A stretch of DNA of 64,000 nucleotides from Enterococcus larvae (GCF_017830045.1 NZ_JAEDXU010000003.1:62001-126000), one strand, 5' to 3'. Positions 1 through 7,823 are shown, numbered from the stretch's first letter. Notes: generated by a model not told the origin, from the letters alone. Translations and numbers: made by a program.

Positions 1-657
1 CTTTGTTTCTTCGTAGATATCCTGCTTTTTGACTAGTTGATGGACCGTCGACAATACAAAGAAAATATTTGAAGTACCGGTATACGGCATCATCTGCATG
101 TACTTTCCTTCTGCTAATGCCTTGTCCCCTTCAGTAAAATGCTGTGAGCCATTATTCGTTACTTGTCCATCGATACCTGAATTGATTTCCAAATCTAACC
201 CATTACTCAGATTTTTTATCTCAACAGACTGTCCAAGTAGATGTTTTTCAGAAAAAGAGACAAATCGTTTAAACGTAAATGCAGCCTTCACTTCTTTGTA
301 TTCCCATACAAAGGAACGAATCAGTTCCCCGGTCTTTAAGTTAAGTGTTCGCTGGTATCCTTGAACCTCTCCATTGGTTAAATCCAAGCGCTTATTGTTT
401 AATCGGATATCCATCCCAATCAAGTCTGGAACATTAGGTAGTTCCGTTACTTCGTTGTCGTCAAATTTATTGAATGTACCTGCAACAAAAGTATCTCTTT
501 TTTCTCCAATGTAGGATTCTTCTGTCGCAGAGCGAATACCCATATAGCCATTTCCAAGGCACATGACTGTCTCGGCTTTTCCTAACCAATCCGTCTGAAA
601 CTCGTTCTCTCCAATCAACCATGGATTCGACTCAAAATAGTTCATTCCAGTTCTCAT
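1..657 (-). CDS. GH65 disaccharide phosphorylase, N-terminal part (cut by window edge)
   Basis: The 219 codons visible from the ATG at 657 read like the N-terminal beta-sandwich domain of glycoside hydrolase family 65 (maltose, trehalose or kojibiose phosphorylases), including LGNGYMGIRS near residue 38. The catalytic domain lies beyond the left edge, so the substrate cannot be decided. These enzymes split a disaccharide with phosphate into glucose and beta-glucose 1-phosphate. The pgmB gene nearby would convert the latter to glucose 6-phosphate, which supports a phosphorylase rather than a hydrolase. An AGGAGG ribosome site sits just upstream, next to a CG-centred palindrome also found before pgmB. 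Confidence 0.85.
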   Translation of the reverse strand, partial: MRTGMNYFESNPWLIGENEFQTDWLGKAETVMCLGNGYMGIRSATEESYIGEKRDTFVAGTFNKFDDNEVTELPNVPDLIGMDIRLNNKRLDLTNGEVQGYQRTLNLKTGELIRSFVWEYKEVKAAFTFKRFVSFSEKHLLGQSVEIKNLSNGLDLEINSGIDGQVTNNGSQHFTEGDKALAEGKYMQMMPYTGTSNIFFVLSTVHQLVKKQDIYEETK

Positions 658-672
658 TTATACTATTTCCTC

Positions 673-688
673 CTAGAAAACGTTTTAG
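673..688. promoter_or_regulatory. LacI/GalR-type operator before the GH65 gene
   Basis: CTAGAAAACGTTTTAG has a perfect 10-bp AAAACGTTTT core centred on CG, typical of LacI/GalR-family operators. It abuts the ribosome site of the GH65 gene. The same core occurs at 1556-1569 in front of pgmB. The identity of the regulator (for example a MalR-like protein) is inference. Confidence 0.6.
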
Positions 689-704
689 ATTTTTACCAAA
701 AAAA

Positions 705-1004
705 TTATTCATAAAAGTACGTATTGGATCGAAATGCCGTCAGTAGTGCACCTAGTAAGTAAATACCTATCACAAGAACAAACGGCAACTGCCAAATAAT
801 CAGACCTAAAAACAATTGAATGATGCCATACACCAGATATGCTCTGATCAAGCTGCGTGTGCCGTATTGATCTCTAAAATACCAAGCCAATAACCAGCTG
901 ACTGCTACTGTTAACAGAAACAGTAAAAGTAATGCACCACTGTCAATTTTGCTTAACGCATTTTCTGCAAGAACTTCATCGAGAGACTCGGTGCCCATAT
1001 TCAT
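705..1004 (-). CDS. small membrane protein of unknown function
   Basis: This 99-residue protein has about three hydrophobic segments (roughly residues 23-42, 53-70 and 72-90) and a short acidic N-terminus. I do not recognise a family. Its start overlaps the end of the upstream RDD-like gene by 29 bp, so the two are probably co-transcribed and translationally coupled. It ends 47 bp before the GH65 start, with the palindromic operator in the gap. A role linked to the phosphorylase is not evident. Confidence 0.6.
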   Translation of the reverse strand: MNMGTESLDEVLAENALSKIDSGALLLLFLLTVAVSWLLAWYFRDQYGTRSLIRAYLVYGIIQLFLGLIIWQLPFVLVIGIYLLGALLTAFRSNTYFYE

Positions 1005-1362
1005 CCACTCTTTCTATTTCTTTTCGTTCCCTATCCAACAACACTTTGCTTCTACCTATTCGGTCATGCAGTGACTGCTTTGTACTTCCCAACATCAACA
1101 GGCTAATGCATACAAACACAACCCCGACATTCGGCAAAAAATAGAGCATTTTCCCCATTTCTCTTGCTCCAAGGTTCAACAACCCGTTTTCTTCTGTATA
1201 GACAGACAATCCAGCAAAGTATTTCCCTATCGTCTTTCCGCCGAAAGATGTGATGGATACAGCATTATATACAACAAACAACAGCTGAGGTAATAACTGG
1301 TACAAGATATTGCCTATCTCCATCACACTTAACAGCATGTATGCAGGTAATAAAACAACCAT
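976..1362 (-). CDS. RDD-family membrane protein (start uncertain)
   Basis: The C-terminal half carries RDD-family features: GGKTIGKYFAGL followed by KQSLHDRIGRSKV, with hydrophobic segments between. RDD proteins are small polytopic membrane proteins of poorly defined role, some linked to ion or compatible-solute stress. The first ATG is at 1362. The frame stays open upstream to the stop at 1426-1428, and the codons before the ATG read LAGLIDG, the usual N-terminal RDD motif. No ATG, GTG or TTG exists in that extension. An ATA at 1410 lies nine bases after AGGGAG, and a CTG is at 1398. The gene may therefore use a rare start or be decayed at its 5' end. Confidence 0.6.
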   Translation of the reverse strand: MVVLLPAYMLLSVMEIGNILYQLLPQLLFVVYNAVSITSFGGKTIGKYFAGLSVYTEENGLLNLGAREMGKMLYFLPNVGVVFVCISLLMLGSTKQSLHDRIGRSKVLLDRERKEIERVDEYGHRVSR

Positions 1363-1490
1363 GCCATCAATTAATCCAGCTAATGACCTTAAGAACAGTT
1401 TTCCCTTTATGACAATCCGCTCCCTTCAAGTTGCAACTTAACGAAAACCTTTTCGGTACAATCAGATAATAACAGACTGTTTTTCATTTT

Positions 1491-1503
1491 TCAAGCGTTT
1501 TCA
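1491..1503 (-). promoter_or_regulatory. cre-like CcpA site upstream of pgmB
   Basis: Read on the minus strand this is TGAAAACGCTTGA, one mismatch from the usual cre consensus. It lies just upstream of the pgmB -35 box, so it would suit activation or repression by CcpA. Assignment is by consensus only. Confidence 0.5.
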
Positions 1504-1511
1504 AACAAAGT

Positions 1512-1540
1512 TTGCATTATTTTTTTAAATGTTCTATAAT
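1512..1540 (+). promoter_or_regulatory. pgmB promoter
   Basis: TTGCAT (1512-1517) and TATAAT (1535-1540) are separated by 17 bp. The predicted start point falls just before the 1556-1569 palindrome, so a repressor bound there would block early elongation. Confidence 0.65.
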
Positions 1541-1555
1541 TTGAAACAGGATTTT

Positions 1556-1569
1556 CTAAAACGTTTTAG
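1556..1569. promoter_or_regulatory. LacI/GalR-type operator before pgmB
   Basis: CTAAAACGTTTTAG is a perfect 14-bp palindrome centred on CG. It lies between the promoter and the ribosome site of pgmB, and its core is shared with the site before the GH65 gene. Confidence 0.65.
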
Positions 1570-1579
1570 GAGGAGAAAT

Positions 1580-2248
1580 ATGTTTAAAGCTGTCGTGTTT
1601 GATTTAGATGGTGTCATTACTGATACTGCTGCGTTTCACTTTATCGCTTGGAGAAAATTGGGAAGGAGCTTAGGTATTGAAGTCACAGAGACATTCAATG
1701 AAGAATTAAAGGGCATTGATAGAATGGCTTCTTTAAACAAGATTTTAGCACTTGGTTCTATGGAAAATCGATTTTCTAAAGAAGAGAAAGAGGTATTGGC
1801 ACAAGAAAAAAATGATTTTTATGTCACATTGATCAATGAAATTTCTCCTGCCGATATTTTACCGGGTATTGAACAACTGCTTCACGATTTAGATGCTCAG
1901 CATATCAAAGTAGGCTTGGCTTCAGCTAGTAAAAATGCGCCGAAAATTTTACGTCTATTAGGATTAGCTCACAGCTTCTCAACTATCGTTGATCCTGCCG
2001 CTCTACAGCAAGGAAAACCAGATCCGGAAATCTTCATTAAAGCCTGTGAACAACTGCAAGTTCAACCAGAAGAAGCAATTGGTGTTGAAGATGCCTACTC
2101 AGGTATTCAAGCAATCAATGCAGCAAAGCTTTACTCCGTTGGAATCGGGGATAAGCACATGCTGAAAGACGCAGACTATGTCTTTGGAGATACTGCGCAC
2201 TTAACCTTCTCCAAACTGAAGGAAATTTGGGGAAATCGAGCACTATAG
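1580..2248 (+). CDS. pgmB: beta-phosphoglucomutase
   Basis: This cytoplasmic HAD-superfamily enzyme interconverts beta-glucose 1-phosphate and glucose 6-phosphate. The N-terminus FDLDGVITDT holds the nucleophile Asp8 and acid/base Asp10, as in characterised beta-phosphoglucomutases. Later motifs are SASKNAP and GVEDAYSGIQA. The 222-residue length is normal for the family. I chose the ATG at 1580 because AGGAGG lies just upstream and the DLDG motif starts at the expected place; an ATG 51 bp upstream would add a basic tail with no ribosome site. It would complete the pathway begun by the GH65 phosphorylase, and shared operators suggest joint control. A perfect hairpin terminator follows. Confidence 0.9.
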   Translation: MFKAVVFDLDGVITDTAAFHFIAWRKLGRSLGIEVTETFNEELKGIDRMASLNKILALGSMENRFSKEEKEVLAQEKNDFYVTLINEISPADILPGIEQLLHDLDAQHIKVGLASASKNAPKILRLLGLAHSFSTIVDPAALQQGKPDPEIFIKACEQLQVQPEEAIGVEDAYSGIQAINAAKLYSVGIGDKHMLKDADYVFGDTAHLTFSKLKEIWGNRAL

Positions 2249-2252
2249 CATA

Positions 2253-2302
2253 AAAAGCAATGAAACAAATGGTCTTAAAGGCTCATTTGTTTCATTGCTT
2301 TT
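2253..2302 (+). terminator. terminator of pgmB
   Basis: A 19-bp perfect inverted repeat (AAAAGCAATGAAACAAATG and its complement) encloses a 12-base loop and ends in TTTT. Confidence 0.8.
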
Positions 2303-2384
2303 CTATTTGCCTATCAAAAAAATTGGAAATTTTTATTATAAACCATTCCTTCACTGTTTAGATAAAGCTCCCTAGTGTTCATCT

Positions 2385-2467
2385 AGCAGATCTCACATCA
2401 GTGCCCTTTATCATCGCAACGATGATAAGCTAATGTAAAAGAAGTCTGGTTCATAGCTGCTTTTTTT
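2385..2467 (+). other. long imperfect hairpin ending in a T-run
   Basis: A multi-part hairpin is nested here. Outer arms AGCAG (2385-2389) and CTGCT (2457-2461), and inner CAGA/TCTG and ACAT/ATGT steps, surround the perfect stem TTATCATCG-CAA-CGATGATAA (2408-2428). Seven T residues follow at 2461-2467. It could be a terminator-like structure or the end of a small transcript. It lies upstream of the promoter-like TATAAT at 2500-2505 that serves the next gene. Confidence 0.4.
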
Positions 2468-2541
2468 ATTATAATCAACTATATCAACTGGATTTTTCCT
2501 ATAATAGTAATACAGGAAAAATAGAAAAGGATGGATAAACC

Positions 2542-2934
2542 ATGACAAAAGCAATCATCAGCAGTGTAGTAGACCTCACAGAAGGAGGCTGTAATGCCTG
2601 TGGTATTGTAGAATGTGTCTCTTATACGTTGACCATAAATGAACGTGAAATTCCTTTGGAGGAGCTGACAGTCGCTTCATTGGTCATGACGATCGCATTG
2701 AAGAACGGCTTTAAACAAGAAATGAAAATGGATATGCTGGATGACTATCTCTCATTCACAAAATCCGGCTATGAAGTAAAACTATTTGAAGATTACGACC
2801 AGCTGACCTACCGAAGCACAGACAACGAACTGCAGACAAAGAATCGCATCAAGGATACAAAAGAACTGACAGAGAAAGTCAACGAACTACTAACAAAACT
2901 ATTCAAGCTAGAAACAATAGAATTTGAATATTGA
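2542..2934 (+). CDS. hypothetical protein with a CxxC motif
   Basis: This 130-residue soluble protein has no family I recognise. The N-terminal part has three cysteines in GGCNACGIVEC (around residues 15-25), two of them as CNAC, which could bind metal or form a disulfide. The C-terminal 30 residues are charged and probably helical. A TATAAT at 2500-2505 and an AAAGGA ribosome site support the ATG at 2542. The gene stands alone between a hairpin element and a repeat array, so context gives no functional hint. Confidence 0.65.
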   Translation: MTKAIISSVVDLTEGGCNACGIVECVSYTLTINEREIPLEELTVASLVMTIALKNGFKQEMKMDMLDDYLSFTKSGYEVKLFEDYDQLTYRSTDNELQTKNRIKDTKELTEKVNELLTKLFKLETIEFEY

Positions 2935-2938
2935 GATA

Positions 2939-3252
2939 GAAAAGCTGAACAGACTGATTAACTTCTAAGCAATATAGGAACTTGACTTGATGATGCTCTT
3001 TATCATCGAAGGAAAGTTATCTTATTGTCGAAGAAGTTAGTCTGTGAAGCTAGACAAACAGAAAAGCGGAGCAAGCTCGATTAGCTTCCGAGTCATAAGG
3101 AGAAACTGGCATGTGACGCTCTTTGTCACAAGACATGTTTTGACTTATGATCGAAAGGAGCTAGCTTGTGACGCTAGACATCAGAAAAGCGGAACAGACT
3201 GATCAACTTCTAAGCAATATAGGAACTTGACTTGATGATGCTCTTTATATTA
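2939..3252 (+). repeat. tandem array of covarying hairpin elements (two full copies and one truncated)
   Basis: Three units start with AAAAGC. Copy A (about 2939-3058) and copy B (about 3060-3183) share their layout but not their stem sequences. The apical stems are GATGAT/ATCATC in A and TGTGAC/GTCACA in B, both around the identical loop GCTCTTT. The basal stems are AGACT..AACTTCT/AGAAGTTAGTCT in A and CAAGCT..AGCTTCC/GGAGCTAGCTTG in B. The tails GTGA(A/C)GCTAGACA are conserved. Copy C (3184 to about 3252) nearly repeats the first half of A and stops after the loop. No open reading frame fits. Confidence 0.75.
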
Positions 3253-3372
3253 TGGAAAATATATGCTTAACTGAGCCAGCCCTTATTACGTAATTGTTTT
3301 TTCCAAAAAAGCAGACAGCATCAAATCACTACTAATCTATTGTGCTATTCTGAGTTCAAGGAGGTGCTGACA

Positions 3373-4281
3373 ATGTATGCATGGGAAGCAATTCAAGTTA
3401 CAGTAAACTTTATTGAAGAACACTTAGAGGAAGAAATAGAAATTGAACATCTCGCAGAGTTGGCAATGCTGTCGCCGTTTTACTATCAACGACTTTTTTC
3501 ACGATTGGTCAAAAAACCTGTCAGAGAATACATCAAGTTTCGGCGGTTAGCTCACGCCTGTGCACTACTTCCAAATAAGAAATTACGTATTCTTGATATC
3601 GCAATAGAGAGCGGCTTCAATAGCCATGAAACCTTTACTCGAGCATTCAAAAAAGCCTATGGTATGACACCGGAGTATTATCGAGAGAGTCCCGTTATGC
3701 TAAACCAGTTTGATAAGCCTGATCTTTCCTTGAACTATGTAATGATCGATGAGGGGGTACCGCTGATCAGTGATGGACTTATCTTAGAATTCAATCGAAA
3801 AACCTTGGAAGAACCAATTTCTTTCCTTGGCTTTGAGAGACATGTTCCAATTGAGGGGCAAATGCCGAATGGGGAAGCAACAGGTATTGATATCCCAGGC
3901 GAAGTTTGGGGGATGTTTCATGAAAATAAACAGGATATTCCTCGGATAAAAAACAGCAGAGAAATCGGTGTTGCCTATTTAGGAGATGCGCCAAAAGGAA
4001 GCTTTACTTATTTCGCCGGGGCTGAAGTAGCTCTAGGCACTGAGGACAAGCGATTTAAAAAGTGGTCTCTGCCAGCAAGAGATTATATTGTCTGCGGCTT
4101 TGAGGCTGAAACTTTTCAGGAGCTGGTCACTATAGCGTTGAACAAAGCCCTCAAATACACTGCTCTTTGGTTGGAAAAACATGAGCTGACAATGAATACC
4201 TACTCACCTGAAATCTATTATGACAGTTCACCAGAAGGCTCATACATGGAATTTTGGCTGCCAACTGAAAAAAAAGAATAG
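3373..4281 (+). CDS. AraC-family regulator with GyrI-like effector domain
   Basis: This 302-residue cytoplasmic regulator has two parts. Residues 1 to about 105 form a double helix-turn-helix of the AraC/XylS type, with SPFYYQRLFSRLVKKPVREY and SGFNSHETFTRAFKKAYG. Residues from about 130 resemble the GyrI-like small-molecule binding domain (BmrR/Rob C-terminal type). Such regulators often sense drugs or amphipathic compounds. The ATG at 3373 has AAGGAGGTG seven bases upstream; an ATG 33 bp earlier has none. It stands alone and ends in strong hairpins, so the target genes are not evident. Confidence 0.85.
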   Translation: MYAWEAIQVTVNFIEEHLEEEIEIEHLAELAMLSPFYYQRLFSRLVKKPVREYIKFRRLAHACALLPNKKLRILDIAIESGFNSHETFTRAFKKAYGMTPEYYRESPVMLNQFDKPDLSLNYVMIDEGVPLISDGLILEFNRKTLEEPISFLGFERHVPIEGQMPNGEATGIDIPGEVWGMFHENKQDIPRIKNSREIGVAYLGDAPKGSFTYFAGAEVALGTEDKRFKKWSLPARDYIVCGFEAETFQELVTIALNKALKYTALWLEKHELTMNTYSPEIYYDSSPEGSYMEFWLPTEKKE

Positions 4282-4287
4282 AAAAAA

Positions 4288-4330
4288 AGAGTGTAAGACA
4301 ATAATCAAAATTGAAATCGTCTTGCACTCT
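4288..4330 (+). terminator. hairpin after the AraC/GyrI gene
   Basis: Arms AGAGTGTAAGAC and GTCTTGCACTCT enclose a 19-base loop. No long T-run follows, so it may act together with the next hairpin. Confidence 0.5.
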
Positions 4331-4344
4331 AAATACGAACAAAC

Positions 4345-4408
4345 GGTGAACCAAAAGTTACTCCTTCTTAATTCTCGGAGCATTCCACTTTTGGCTCACC
4401 CTTTTTTT
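4345..4408 (+). terminator. terminator between the AraC/GyrI gene and convergent ahpF
   Basis: Arms GGTGAACCAAAAGT and ACTTTTGGCTCACC (one mismatch) are followed by T7 on the plus strand. It sits just after the ahpF stop on the other strand and may also help end ahpF transcripts. Confidence 0.7.
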
Positions 4409-4416
4409 AGCTCTTA

Positions 4417-5949
4417 TTACGTATGACGGATCATGTAGTCGAATGCTCCTAAAGCTGCAGTTGCACCAGATCCCATTGAAATAATGATTTGCTTATAGGC
4501 ACTATCTGTACAATCGCCTGCAGCAAATACACCGGGAACACTTGTTGCACCATGCTTGTCAACGATGATTTCACCCATCTTCGTACGGTCAAGTGTATCA
4601 CCCAACCAGTCAGTGTTTGGCACCAGACCGATCAGGACAAATACACCCTGAACTTCCACATGGACCTCTTCGCCAGTTTCACGATCTGCGTAAGTGATCC
4701 CATTTACCTTATCTGTCCCAGTGATTTCTTTTGTTTGAACATTCTTTTTCACGGTTACGTTTGGTAAGGAATATAGACGTTCTTGCAGCACTTGGTCTGC
4801 CTTCAATTCAGGCATGAATTCCAATACAGTAACATGCTTAACTATTCCTGCAAGGTCGATCGCAGCTTCGATTCCGGAGTTTCCGCCACCGATGACTGCA
4901 ACATCTTTTCCTTCAAATAGCGGACCATCACAATGCGGACAGTAAGCTACCCCTTTATTCTTGAACTCTTTTTCACCAGGGACGCCTACATTACGCCAAC
5001 GTGCACCAGTTGCAAGAATCGCTGTTTTACTTTTCAGTACAGCGCCGTTTTCAAGTGTGACTTCAACCAGTTCCTTCTTCTCCAGCTTGGCTGTACGCTG
5101 TGACTTCATGATATCCACAGGATATTCATTCACATGCGCTTCTACCTGCGCCATCAACTTAGGTCCTTCAGTATAAGGCGTTCCAATAACATTTTCGATA
5201 CCCAATGTTTCCAGAACTTGTCCGCCAAATGTCTCAGCAACCAATCCCGTGCGAATTCCCTTACGAGCTGCATAAATCGCTGCACTGGCACCTGCAGGTC
5301 CACCGCCGATAACCAGTACATCATACGGGTCTTTGTCTTCAAATTCAGAAGCATCTGCCGGACCGGCAGCTTTCTCAAGGATTTGTTCAATCGTCATACG
5401 ACCACTTGAAAATTCCTCGCCATTCAACATTACAGTCGGCACAGCCATGATCCCTTTTGCTTCAACTTCTTCTTTGAACATGCCGCCTTCGATCATTGTA
5501 TGTGAAATTCTTGGATTCACAACACTCATGATGTTCAATGCTTGAACAACGTCCGGGCAGTTGTGACAAGTCAAACTAACGTATGTTTCAAAATGCAGGT
5601 CCTTGTTAATACTTTGAATCTGTTTGATCACTTTGTCGTCTACCTTCGGCGCGCGACCACTGACCTGTAATAATGCCAATACCAATGAAGTGAATTCATG
5701 ACCTAGAGGTAAGCCGGCAAATACAACACCACTTACACCATCAGGACGATCCACCGCAAAGCTAGGTGTTTTTTCCAGCTGAACCTTCTCCATTGAGATC
5801 TTTGAGGACATCGATGTAATTTCTTCTACAAGCTCCAAGACCTTCTGAGAATTCTCATCTTCGCCTACGCTTGCCTTCAACACAATATTATTTTCTAAAA
5901 GCTCAAGGTATTGAGCTAACTGTTCTTTGATTTCTGTATCTAAAGCCAT
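4417..5949 (-). CDS. ahpF: alkyl hydroperoxide reductase subunit F
   Basis: This is the NADH-dependent flavoprotein disulfide reductase that recycles AhpC. The N-terminal tandem thioredoxin-fold region has the CHNC redox pair at residues 128 and 131. It is followed by an FAD site (GGGPAGASAAIYAA), a second redox pair in YCPHCDG near residue 340, an NADH site (GGGNSGIEAA) and the C-terminal FAD motif (VPGVFAAGDCTD). The 510-residue length matches full-length AhpF. It lies 112 bp downstream of ahpC with a hairpin between, which would lower ahpF expression relative to ahpC. Confidence 0.95.
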   Translation of the reverse strand: MALDTEIKEQLAQYLELLENNIVLKASVGEDENSQKVLELVEEITSMSSKISMEKVQLEKTPSFAVDRPDGVSGVVFAGLPLGHEFTSLVLALLQVSGRAPKVDDKVIKQIQSINKDLHFETYVSLTCHNCPDVVQALNIMSVVNPRISHTMIEGGMFKEEVEAKGIMAVPTVMLNGEEFSSGRMTIEQILEKAAGPADASEFEDKDPYDVLVIGGGPAGASAAIYAARKGIRTGLVAETFGGQVLETLGIENVIGTPYTEGPKLMAQVEAHVNEYPVDIMKSQRTAKLEKKELVEVTLENGAVLKSKTAILATGARWRNVGVPGEKEFKNKGVAYCPHCDGPLFEGKDVAVIGGGNSGIEAAIDLAGIVKHVTVLEFMPELKADQVLQERLYSLPNVTVKKNVQTKEITGTDKVNGITYADRETGEEVHVEVQGVFVLIGLVPNTDWLGDTLDRTKMGEIIVDKHGATSVPGVFAAGDCTDSAYKQIIISMGSGATAALGAFDYMIRHT

Positions 5950-5990
5950 GTGTGTGCTCCTTTTCTTTGATAAATTCTTTTTTCTTATAA

Positions 5991-6034
5991 AAAACAGCCG
6001 CTGACATTGATTTTCTCGCTGCAGCAGCTGTTTT
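5991..6034 (-). terminator. attenuating hairpin between ahpC and ahpF
   Basis: AAAACAGC and GCTGTTTT form the base, with CGCTG/CAGC further in. On the minus strand a T-rich stretch follows. It probably causes partial termination, so that ahpC is made in excess. Confidence 0.55.
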
Positions 6035-6061
6035 GACTGTTATTCTTTATAGCGAGCTTAC

Positions 6062-6622
6062 TTAGATTTTACCTACAAGATCAAGACTAGGCTTCAGTGT
6101 TTCACCAGTTTCTTTCCATTTCGCAGGGCAAACTTCACCTGGATTTTTACGCACGTATTGACCAGCTCTGATTTTGTCGATCAAAACACTTGCGTCACGG
6201 CCGATTCCGTCTGCATTGATTTCTACTGTTTGTACGATTCCATCAGGATCAATGATGAATGTTCCACGCTGTGCCAAACCTTCTTCATCCAATACATCAA
6301 AAATTTGAGAAATTTTATGGCTAGGATCGCCGATCATGATGTATTCGATTTTACCGATTGCATCTGAATGGTCATGCCATGCTTTATGTGTGAAGTGAGT
6401 ATCAGTAGAAACAGAATAAACTTCTACACCTAAATCTTTTAGTGTTGCATATTGTTCTTGCAGATCTTCTAATTCCGTTGGACATACAAATGTGAAGTCA
6501 GCAGGGTAGAAACAAACAATGTTCCATTTCCCTTTGAAATCTTCTGATGATACATCGATAAACTCTCCGTTGTGGTACGCCTTCGCTGCAAACTCTTCTA
6601 CTTCTTTTCCAATTAATGACAT
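6062..6622 (-). CDS. ahpC: alkyl hydroperoxide reductase subunit C (2-Cys peroxiredoxin)
   Basis: AhpC reduces H2O2, organic peroxides and peroxynitrite, using electrons from AhpF. The peroxidatic cysteine is in [14 protein letters not shown] (about residue 47) and the resolving cysteine is in EVCPAKW near residue 165. The length of 186 residues is standard. I chose the ATG at 6622 because GGGAGGAA lies just upstream and [11 protein letters not shown] is the usual AhpC N-terminus; a longer in-frame start would add 24 residues without a good ribosome site. It is the promoter-proximal gene of ahpCF, under likely PerR control. Confidence 0.95.
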   Translation of the reverse strand: MSLIGKEVEEFAAKAYHNGEFIDVSSEDFKGKWNIVCFYPADFTFVCPTELEDLQEQYATLKDLGVEVYSVSTDTHFTHKAWHDHSDAIGKIEYIMIGDPSHKISQIFDVLDEEGLAQRGTFIIDPDGIVQTVEINADGIGRDASVLIDKIRAGQYVRKNPGEVCPAKWKETGETLKPSLDLVGKI

Positions 6623-6718
6623 AATAAAATTCCTCCCGATAATATAATAATTGTTAATTAGTAACATCTTCAGTTGAATCCCATTTTCCAACAAAGATAA
6701 AATGAAATTACAATTAGA

Positions 6719-6747
6719 ATTATCACTGTTGTTGGAAAGAAAGTCAA
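6719..6747 (-). promoter_or_regulatory. ahpC promoter
   Basis: On the minus strand TTGACT (6742-6747) and GATAAT (6719-6724) have a 17-bp spacer. The implied ahpC leader is about 90 bases. Confidence 0.6.
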
Positions 6748-6754
6748 GGAGAAA

Positions 6755-6786
6755 TTATAATTGTTAAAAAATTGTAATCATTCTAA
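6755..6786. promoter_or_regulatory. two PerR-like boxes upstream of ahpC
   Basis: TTATAATTGTTAAAA (6755-6769) and TTGTAATCATTCTAA (6772-6786) each match 13 of 15 positions of the Per box TTATAATNATTATAA. They lie just upstream of the -35 box. A weaker match (11 of 15) at 6708-6722 covers the -10 box. This points to peroxide-responsive repression by PerR, which is not encoded in the window. Confidence 0.6.
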
Positions 6787-7101
6787 TTAAGAATATCTAA
6801 ACCTGTTAAACAACGAGTTTGTGAAAAGATTATCTTTCTCACTAAGCAACCCACATTCTCAATTACCCTATTCTGTTCTCTATCTTTTCTTAGAGTGATT
6901 ATCAAAAAGAAGGAGTAAGTATTTTATCATTTTGTTCAGTATTTAACGTTGGTTTTAAGTGAAAAAATGCTGTAAGATCTGTTGAAAAATTTTTTTTATA
7001 TAACTCCTATTAACTGCTCATCACACGATAAGTGACCTTTGATCCAAGTATACAACAAAGGACGTAAGCACTACCGGCATTCGTTTAATGGATTCATCTA
7101 T
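6787..7101. other. AT-rich non-coding stretch
   Basis: No gene is visible. There is a small hairpin (CCTTTG near 7040 with CAAAGG near 7065) and long A/T runs. No clear function is seen. Confidence 0.4.
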
Positions 7102-7557
7102 TTACATATCTTCAAGCTTCATTCGAACGAATTCTCCTTCAACGATCATCTTTGGATGAAGCGGTTCTGCAAAGCATTTCGGTAGCTTGACCCACTCAAC
7201 CTTTTGCTTTAAGCCAAAACGAACACCAAAAGCAGCCAGACATAAATTTCTGAATACCCAATTGAAATCCTCCTGGGCCATGTCGATCACCAGATCAAAT
7301 GAAACCGTTCGATCCTGCATTCTATATATAGCTTTTGTTGAGTGTAAACAAGTCTTTGAGCTCCAAAAAAGTACTGTATTCGGCGATGCTGCGAACACTT
7401 CATAGCAATCTAAGGGGTTGGCGATTCTCGGCTGTTCCGCAGAAAAAATTTCTTTCTCTTCCAAATAGATGTAATGGGGATACTCAATTATTTGTCTTTT
7501 TAGTTCCTCTAAAATCCCTTCATGTCTTCGTTGATTGGGGTATGCCGGTGTAATCAT
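7102..7557 (-). CDS. hypothetical protein
   Basis: This 151-residue soluble protein has no family I recognise. It contains a tryptophan- and cysteine-bearing middle (LFWSSKTCLHSTK, VFRNLCLAAFGVRFG) and ends acidic. I chose the ATG at 7557 because GAGGAGG lies seven bases upstream. A longer frame starting at 7587 would place that ribosome site inside the gene. It stands alone on the minus strand between ahpC and an RpiB-like gene, with gaps on both sides. Confidence 0.6.
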   Translation of the reverse strand: MITPAYPNQRRHEGILEELKRQIIEYPHYIYLEEKEIFSAEQPRIANPLDCYEVFAASPNTVLFWSSKTCLHSTKAIYRMQDRTVSFDLVIDMAQEDFNWVFRNLCLAAFGVRFGLKQKVEWVKLPKCFAEPLHPKMIVEGEFVRMKLEDM

Positions 7558-7786
7558 CTGATCCTCCTCTATCTGCGTTCCTTCCATCTCGTAATGAATG
7601 GTTCGCTGCTCTGTTTTCTTCTATCATATCATTTAATAATCTGTCAAAATGAAAAAGTACAGACAGTCCATTTTTTTATGGTTTCCATCTGTACATATTG
7701 TTGAGCTCTTATCTATAACAAAATTACTAACTGATTCAATCCATGCTCTGACTTGATCTGTTTTTCTGCAACGAGTTGCCACAACA

Positions 7787-7823
7787 AATTTTTCAGTTAT
7801 TTATCATATCTAACTGAAAAATT
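7787..7823 (-). terminator. hairpin over the stop of the RpiB-like gene
   Basis: A 13-bp perfect stem (AATTTTTCAGTTA and its complement) spans the stop codon at 7810. The T content after the stem is modest. Confidence 0.45.
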
